Positions 62,601-64,000 of a DNA stretch of 64,000 nucleotides are shown here, piece by piece. The stretch spans positions 32,803 to 96,802 of the forward strand of contig CAMDSC010000002.1 of NCBI GenBank assembly GCA_945907065.1. The letters are read 5' to 3'. How positions within the stretch are numbered: the stretch's first letter is position 1; each line of letters begins with the position of its first letter. The translations under genes were made by a program, and so were the position numbers. This DNA comes from Chitinophaga pinensis. Lineage in GTDB: Bacteria > Bacteroidota > Bacteroidia > NS11-12g > UBA9320. The notes beneath the pieces are model-generated. The model saw only the letters and a program-made list of their open reading frames with translations. It made no database searches and was not told the origin of the DNA.

Positions 62601-64000
62601 GCAATACCTACAATGGAAGCTAGAGTAGCATTGGTACTTGTACTTTTAGAGGCTAAATTACGAATAATGTTATTTTGAATATAAGTTAAGGTTGATGCAG
62701 TAGTAATACCAATAATTTCAGTAGTTGCTGTTTTTGTAGCATTAAAATTTTCAATCGTATTATTTTTAATGGTAGTTGGTAATGCCGTTTGAAAACTTAT
62801 ACCGGTTATTACCGAACTTGAACCCGTTCCGGTATTATTACCCGCGCAAAAAATACCACTAACTATATTGTTGGTTATATCAGTGGCGGCGGTGCAATAT
62901 ATTCCGTTAACTTGTGTTGCCACTGTTGAATCAGGTGCACTTAAATTTCTTATTTCATTGTTATCAATTACGCCACCTACTACACCTGTATGATAAAGGC
63001 CAATAATGGCGGCAAGGGTGCCAGTACCATTAGCTGGTGCATTATTTATAATGCCATTTATTTTGTTTCCCTTGATACGGGTTATACCGCTGGTATTTCC
63101 AATACCAATCATATCTGGATAGCTAGCAGTGGTATAATTTGTTAATGCTTCAGATAAACCGTTTCCTATAATATTATCTAAGATAAATTGATTATTGGAT
63201 GATGATGATGTTATTATTCCAATAACGGAACACGATGTTGTTGTTCCACCATTTCGAGAATTTGTACTTAAACTTTTTACAATATTGTTGGTAATATACA
63301 AATATCCTGTAGTGGCTGATTGACCTGAATTAACAATCCCCCTTACAGCACCTGTGGTACCTATATTATTCTGAAAAATATTGGCAACAGTATTATAACT
63401 AATTATCATATCATTGGGCGATGTGGTAGCAATTCCAATCATAGGATTATTACTAAGTGATGAAATACTATTTGCAGTAGTGGCATGCCCAATAGTATTT
63501 CCCTTACCTGCTGCTCCACCAACTATCGCTGATCCTCCTGTAATATTTATACCTTGAAAGGTTGCGGTTTGAGTTGTATTTGTAAAACTAATATTTTGTA
63601 TCACATTACCCTGAACCAGAGTAGGAGTACCAAGGCTACAGGTAATTCTTATACCAGCCATAGTAGCTGATGTAGAGCTATTAACGAATGAAGACCCTCC
63701 ACAATTTACGTCAGTACCTCCTATATAATTATTGCTAATAATATTGGCAGTAGAATTAGAGGTAGTTCCCGGCAAAAAATTAATGGCGACCCAGTTAGTA
63801 CTTGTCATACCAGCGGCCGTTGCACTATCATAAAAACTATTGTTAGTTATGGTCCATTTTTCACCATTACCCAAAGAATTTACAACGTTTATTCCAAAAT
63901 TAAATATTGAACGAAATTCATTATCTGTTATCGAAATATTATCATTTTGTATAAGGAGGTTAGATGTAGGAGAAGAGGTAATCGCAGAATATAAAAATGT
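50420..64000 (-). CDS. Giant modular surface protein (beta-helix, CARDB, Ig-like and PKD domains, T9SS), 5'-truncated
   Basis: The track starts at a TTG (63874), but the frame stays open to the window edge, so at least 4526 residues are encoded and the true N-terminus is missing. From the N-terminal side: three ~1000-residue modules of right-handed beta-helix repeats (IGNTI, ITNNIV, NNTI turns) with DxG-type linkers; a CARDB-like domain (NDVGVSAITSVNNTCG...); a PKD domain; three Ig-like repeats (IGSNQTICF...YQWQSSTDS); about fifteen further PKD domains (W.FGDG..S); a final beta-sandwich; and a type A T9SS sorting domain (AANLYPNPSTDNFTL... ILRFEVKK). A surface adhesin or matrix scaffold is likely. 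The region has no internal lesion. Confidence 0.93.
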   Translation of the reverse strand, partial: TFLYSAITSSPTSNLLIQNDNISITDNEFRSIFNFGINVVNSLGNGEKWTITNNSFYDSATAAGMTSTNWVAINFLPGTTSNSTANIISNNYIGGTDVNCGGSSFVNSSTSATMAGIRITCSLGTPTLVQGNVIQNISFTNTTQTATFQGINITGGSAIVGGAAGKGNTIGHATTANSISSLSNNPMIGIATTSPNDMIISYNTVANIFQNNIGTTGAVRGIVNSGQSATTGYLYITNNIVKSLSTNSRNGGTTTSCSVIGIITSSSSNNQFILDNIIGNGLSEALTNYTTASYPDMIGIGNTSGITRIKGNKINGIINNAPANGTGTLAAIIGLYHTGVVGGVIDNNEIRNLSAPDSTVATQVNGIYCTAATDITNNIVSGIFCAGNNTGTGSSSVITGISFQTALPTTIKNNTIENFNATKTATTEIIGITTASTLTYIQNNIIRNLASKSTSTNATLASIVGIAITPSTANKNITGNKIYGLYNYNTSTASTINGIYMTNTTTFGNSSIVNNNNIHSFKMITSGIGVMTGIYAGTGNVTYQNNMIRLGIDSTGSAFNGPYNVKGIVHASSSSSNYYNNNIYLSGASAGTTNTACFEITSSITAPEFVNVRNNIFFNNISNTSSGLNAGIRIISNSRIFSNYNIFFTPLTGGVTGIINTTGYANLTGSGSWNALSLIDGQSAQINPSFVAPNGTSATVDLHLTSSNPAEGQGDPTVTVVNDDFDGQIRSGLSPNDVGADAGNFTLSADLIEPLINYVPLVNTVSTSDRTFTVNIYDNVGLPISSSANAPRVYYKKGAGTYYSGSGTLSSGTRQNGNWSFTINATTLGGLTVNDVISYYIIAQDSAANIISNPMYAISTNVNTITTDPTTPNTYTIVGGLPTTIQVGAGQTYTALTTSGAAGLFNAINTSGLQGNTVVEITSDLTETGAIALNQWNEIGGSNYTLTIRPSAASRRTVSGTGSGLVGMIRLNGADRVRITGIPSGGSASDTFLFIKTTSTTDPAITLLKDAINNTIENCIVEASPISSGNPSAILLSATGVVTGNDNNTIAGCYIRAINGTGMTNGIESVGQSPTFALPLIVNDNITIRDCRIYNFTTNAISAVANGAGNNWRILKNHFYRSASTAAAAAQTVINFTPGTISNNDTISGNFIGGSTPNAGGSAYQFSALSAFNGMIISAGTEAGTVIQNNTIRNILFTSTGTLAALFTGINPQGGNTYVRGNTIGDLTTANSIQTNGNCGLIGINATIAQELEVSNNTVANLTALGGTVYTSTSVRGITISNGSMALNVIGNTVRNLTATSRATGSSTSSAVVGIGVGSAGTLQNILNNTIQNLKNLDNVGAHCMVGLAKIGGGVDKIRGNVVSGLLSSTANVNSNQAATGIMGIIMQSSTGNSECSNNKISDLKYVSATPTSVQIIGLLVNSGTGGSILSNNTISSINSMSISTGTTSSAAIIGLSYSASSTFMNVSRNIIHSLNHNNTTTANAVNVIGLFFSGTTVATPTVISRNFVHSLKVSGTGASGIYGIYNNQGYATYENNMVRVGIDSSGAVFTGPYTVHGIFQNFANQPCMYYHNSVYVGGSPSSGSSQTGAFTMPQTYSTTTTRAYIKNNIFYNAVSNTGSATGINNALQIGSSNLIYSNNNILFANGTGGRTASTSINYTNLSGASSWQLASGLDLKSGSSDPKFINATGNAFAVDLHLNSSNPAEGNGSMDADVTTTEDFDGNIRSSRTPSDIGAHSGNFTLSSDIIAPVITLNPFHNDGNLSGTRILTNVKITDNVGIPLTGSTMPRIYFSKGKLGTWYSSAATSLSGTSTNATGTFGINYSTMGGVSIGDTINYFIIAQDNAGNLISNNLYAVASDVNTISSYPIAPLNYRITASLAAGTKLRVGTGKTYPTLTGTGGLFEYLNTVSLAGNITAVISSNTVEPGTVALSQLGENGSGTYGVTIRPDSLTTTERLISGNVGSGMIRLDGSDQIKFTGVPDFNGSSTDKKLRFRNSSKAGQVFLFINEAVDNRLNNLIIESANSSTTAGMIQFSTSTKTNGNSRDTVSNCVLGHDQTGTLPLIGVPAIGIYSLGDVGKENTANVITGNEITNFSQYGVWLSNVGNGNNWNVIGNSFYRNLSFPAFAFQYAIYIETQIFSGGHILSGNFIGGSAKNCGGAPWVNNANVDFRAISFTSGSFVNPSTISNNVIQNIRKPNIGTGNTFLGIISQNQVSVNILNNLIGHPTDINSIVLSGGAQHSILSHQSSGNCNIIGNTVQGINCPVLGVAENLVCIFLVNGQCTVRKNLVGSTTVANSLQNSGTGSIIGIQGQMTSLNAPTVLFDSNTVANMTSYGVESGITLRGIVYGNNGTSIPTITNNTVFNCSVNSSNTALVPPTAIGGIGIYGTTLGGTIANNTVYNLRANNTGNGATCATGVFLNLANNVTISNNRIYDIINLSANTNINAPALATGILVSTPQNVVTMRNNQISLGMGQTNSPMYIGIWQAVSGNFQVNSYFNSIYIGGTATSGVHSSFGYLRGNNYVTSSYVSVVNSKNNIFMNDRKGGTGKHYAFGNQNVITTFQTGWQPNASNFNLLSNTSGNPIGLWNISDYNFSDWKLNSNCDINSLNISSGTSTGEINPANLFQNTAIGNLNLKGANTEAGMIYGKAIPISGITTDFTNLLRNATTPTIGSSEAFQNDVGVSAITSVNNTCGKPATAITVTLKNFGLQSQSNIPVRLVVSGGATLNISEVFTGPLASNATASYTFTGTFNSSLGGTYTVKSFSNLSNEDVRMNDSSTITMNMNPLPKPTFTYSDTCAGNAVKFVSTSTVSGGTITANLWRFGDGGTGTGNSVNRTYATAGSTYTVKIISTSNNGCIDSGSRAVSILTNLNAGVIGSNQTICFNTAPSLITNSSAASGSIGSYNYQWQSSTDSTTYTDISGATGIDYQPGTLTSNRWYRRSVKTTVGCGPSFSNIVRIKCGAVLSAGTIGSPQTICFNGTGSALSFITTPTGAFGTYTYQWQQSTDSSTWSNITGQTGATFTPTNVTSVTYYRSLVTSGSCPTAGTNGIKIKLFSPITGGTIGSGQTVCAGYTPAGFTQISAPSGGPGSYTFQWQSSTDSINWNNISGATSSNYSSPAVSGLTYFQRLAGNTGCPNGTSNALKIRTLAKPNIVFTASNHCFNDPMPLSNTSNISSGTLSYLWKFGDGGTSTSSVPNKTYSSSGTYNVTLVGTSNLGCKDSLTKSVIVATTPLPSFTFVLKCQGDSAIFTDNTVYACGAGSGLVYSWDFGDGTKSNVQNARKRYNSPGTYNVKFKISLPGGFKDSITKTVAFNIKSTPSFTATNNCFPEATSFTNNSTNYASLAWSFGDGTTSATTSSTFTKTYSVAATYNAKLVATSSFGCKDSLVKSINVFSKPKAVFSVSNNCIGTTTNFNNSSSGAVSYSWNFGDGNTSSNVNPSNSYASANTYSVKLKVTSSNGCLDSVANTVTIYPNPVANFTTANVCNGFLSTFTNTSTGASTYSWNFGNGNSSTATNPTYTYPTAGTYTVSLTSTSSNGCVNSVAKSYTVNSSPKALFTGSNACLGNSITFNNTSTGASLNTWNFGDATTSTVGSPSKTYTAAGNYNVKLVVTNTFGCKDSVTNTIVIYAKPVPAFTAANQCLGTAVSFTNQSTGANAYVWQFGDGKSSAATSPTYTYASANTYSVKLVVTSVNSCKDSVTKTITVYPRPSVSFTAAPDPICRGGLMSFTNTTTNGATYNWTFGNSNTSTLMNPTNIYNVSGNYSVKLVSVSSNGCKDSLTKSVTIWPRPVASFIVNNGCTNDNLSFTSNSTGAVGHEWTFGDGNSSTSTNPSKGYTSPSTYSVKLIVTSPNGCKDTTTNSVTVHPRAAVSFTNPSSFCVGLTATFTNTSSLSAGNMTNQWKFGDGNTSSNTNPTNTYASGGNYTVNLTVTTDKGCVNSATSSVLVYSKPIPNFNATNVCAGGLVTFNNTSIGGSTYLWDFGDASTSTIASPTKVYAAAGTYTVKLTATNANSCSEVITRTITIFANPVANFTASDRCIGQSIVFVNTSTGVNDAQWQFGDGSSSNSFNPTYNYSASGTYNVILNVKSINGCVSSVTKAVNVFSAPKASFSVNDIGQCINGNNFVFTDNSTISSGTFTRAWALGDGSTSTAANPTKNYASSGAYNVKLIVTGNNGCKDSAMSTIMVSPKPIANFNINNNSQCYNGHLFSLSDASSISQGSITRVWNLGDGSSIGGINVVKNFTAPGTYTFRLSVISADGCIDSISKQVTVHPSPIAEFTHNNETQCLNGNSYVYTNTTILAGTYSSFWNLGDGSTISTPNASRSYAAAGNYKVTLNVTTPFSCKDSAYYFVRVLPNPSAITISGPTTANNGSTQVYSVASTPGSTYNWQAVNGVVQNNGTSLIQVKWNLTGATGTVTVTEKGVNGCNGNPANYNVTLTPTAGINPFTKNAFAANLYPNPSTDNFTLDVSTGDMVNMVIYDQLGRQVMEGKRFSSTISIDNHNLAAGIYLVKLSTDTGKTTILRFEVKK
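50960..54550 (-). repeat. Array of about fifteen tandem PKD domains
   Basis: Repeats of about 80 residues, each opening with a proline-anchored strand and NxC (KPVPAFTAANQCLG, NPVANFTTANVCNG, RPVASFIVNNGCTN) and carrying W.FGDG..S, TY..AG.Y.V.L and a cysteine in NGCKDS. They diverge in sequence, so recent duplication is not obvious at DNA level. One more PKD copy lies at about 55410-55650, ahead of three Ig-like repeats. Confidence 0.8.
54550..55410 (-). repeat. Three tandem Ig-like repeats in the giant protein
   Basis: Each ~90-residue unit opens with GxIGSxQTxC, contains YQWQxSTDSxxWxxIxGAT and ends YxRxxxxxxGC/SC. This Ig-like repeat is common in large Bacteroidota surface proteins. Confidence 0.75.
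56000..64000 (-). repeat. Three long beta-helix modules of about 1000 residues
   Basis: Modules open with a VGxGxTYxxLT...GLFxxxN segment at about 61350 and 58335 and consist of dozens of short NNTI/GNxI/ISNNxI turns. The first two close with DFDGxIRSxxxPxDxGAxxGNFTLSxDxIxP at about 61800 and 58800. The period is about 3000 bases. The most N-terminal module is cut by the window edge. The unit is a protein-level repeat and has diverged. Confidence 0.75.

Noticed and set aside
50420-64000. CRISPR array in the repetitive region
   Set aside because: The repeats are protein-level domain repeats of 80-1000 residues, not short identical DNA repeats with unique spacers.

Overview
The window comes from an AT-rich member of the Bacteroidota, probably an uncultured Chitinophagales/Sphingobacteriales-like lineage. 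The evidence is five secreted proteins with C-terminal type IX secretion (T9SS) sorting domains, a TonB-dependent receptor, a PorV/PorQ-like barrel, GldE, Bacteroidota-type -7 boxes (TAnnTTTG) and almost no Shine-Dalgarno sequences. Most genes are ordinary chromosomal housekeeping genes, with long envelope genes between them. I see no phage, insertion sequence, CRISPR array or integrative element.

Layout. 1-950: 3'-truncated prs with tRNA-Gln(TTG) upstream. 1083-3479: an eight-PKD, cysteine-patterned T9SS protein. 3600-9658: M13 peptidase, a membrane protein, Xaa-Pro aminopeptidase, a hypothetical gene and rarA. 9775-13096: polyprenyl synthetase and RNase R, with two mobile-looking inverted repeats between genes. 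13168-18104: kdsD, manC, an SGNH hydrolase and an MBOAT acyltransferase, which look like a surface-glycan synthesis and O-acylation operon. 18212-24877: recQ, tyrS and two tandem beta-helix T9SS genes. 24959-26070: a decayed TIR-TM gene followed by a DUF1566 reading frame. 26160-30966: SDR, a degenerate arginase-family protein, an untracked 45-aa lipoprotein, histidine phosphatase, a menaquinone-type hotdog thioesterase with isochorismate synthase, and a HIT protein. 30998-40596: greA, then a three-gene envelope operon (TonB receptor, 1349-aa secreted protein, PorV-like barrel). 40683-43971: serA, murI and two ompH/skp genes. 44126-48710: lipoprotein, LuxE-like synthetase, trhO, a membrane protein and gldE. 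48772-50329: a HerA/DUF853 ATPase pseudogene with five lesions. 50420-64000: one reading frame of at least 4526 codons that runs off the right edge, encoding a giant adhesin-like protein (three roughly 1000-aa beta-helix modules, CARDB-like, Ig-like and about 16 PKD domains, T9SS sorting domain).

The most unusual items are the giant modular protein; the TonB receptor/T9SS/PorV-like operon; a shared N-terminal extension before three envelope signal peptides, resembling an extended signal-peptide region; the decayed TIR-TM-DUF1566 locus; murI without an ATG/GTG/TTG start upstream of its catalytic motif; a TyrS whose HIGH motif reads GVGN; and an arginase-family protein without its metal ligands. 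No gene-free stretch exceeds 300 bases.
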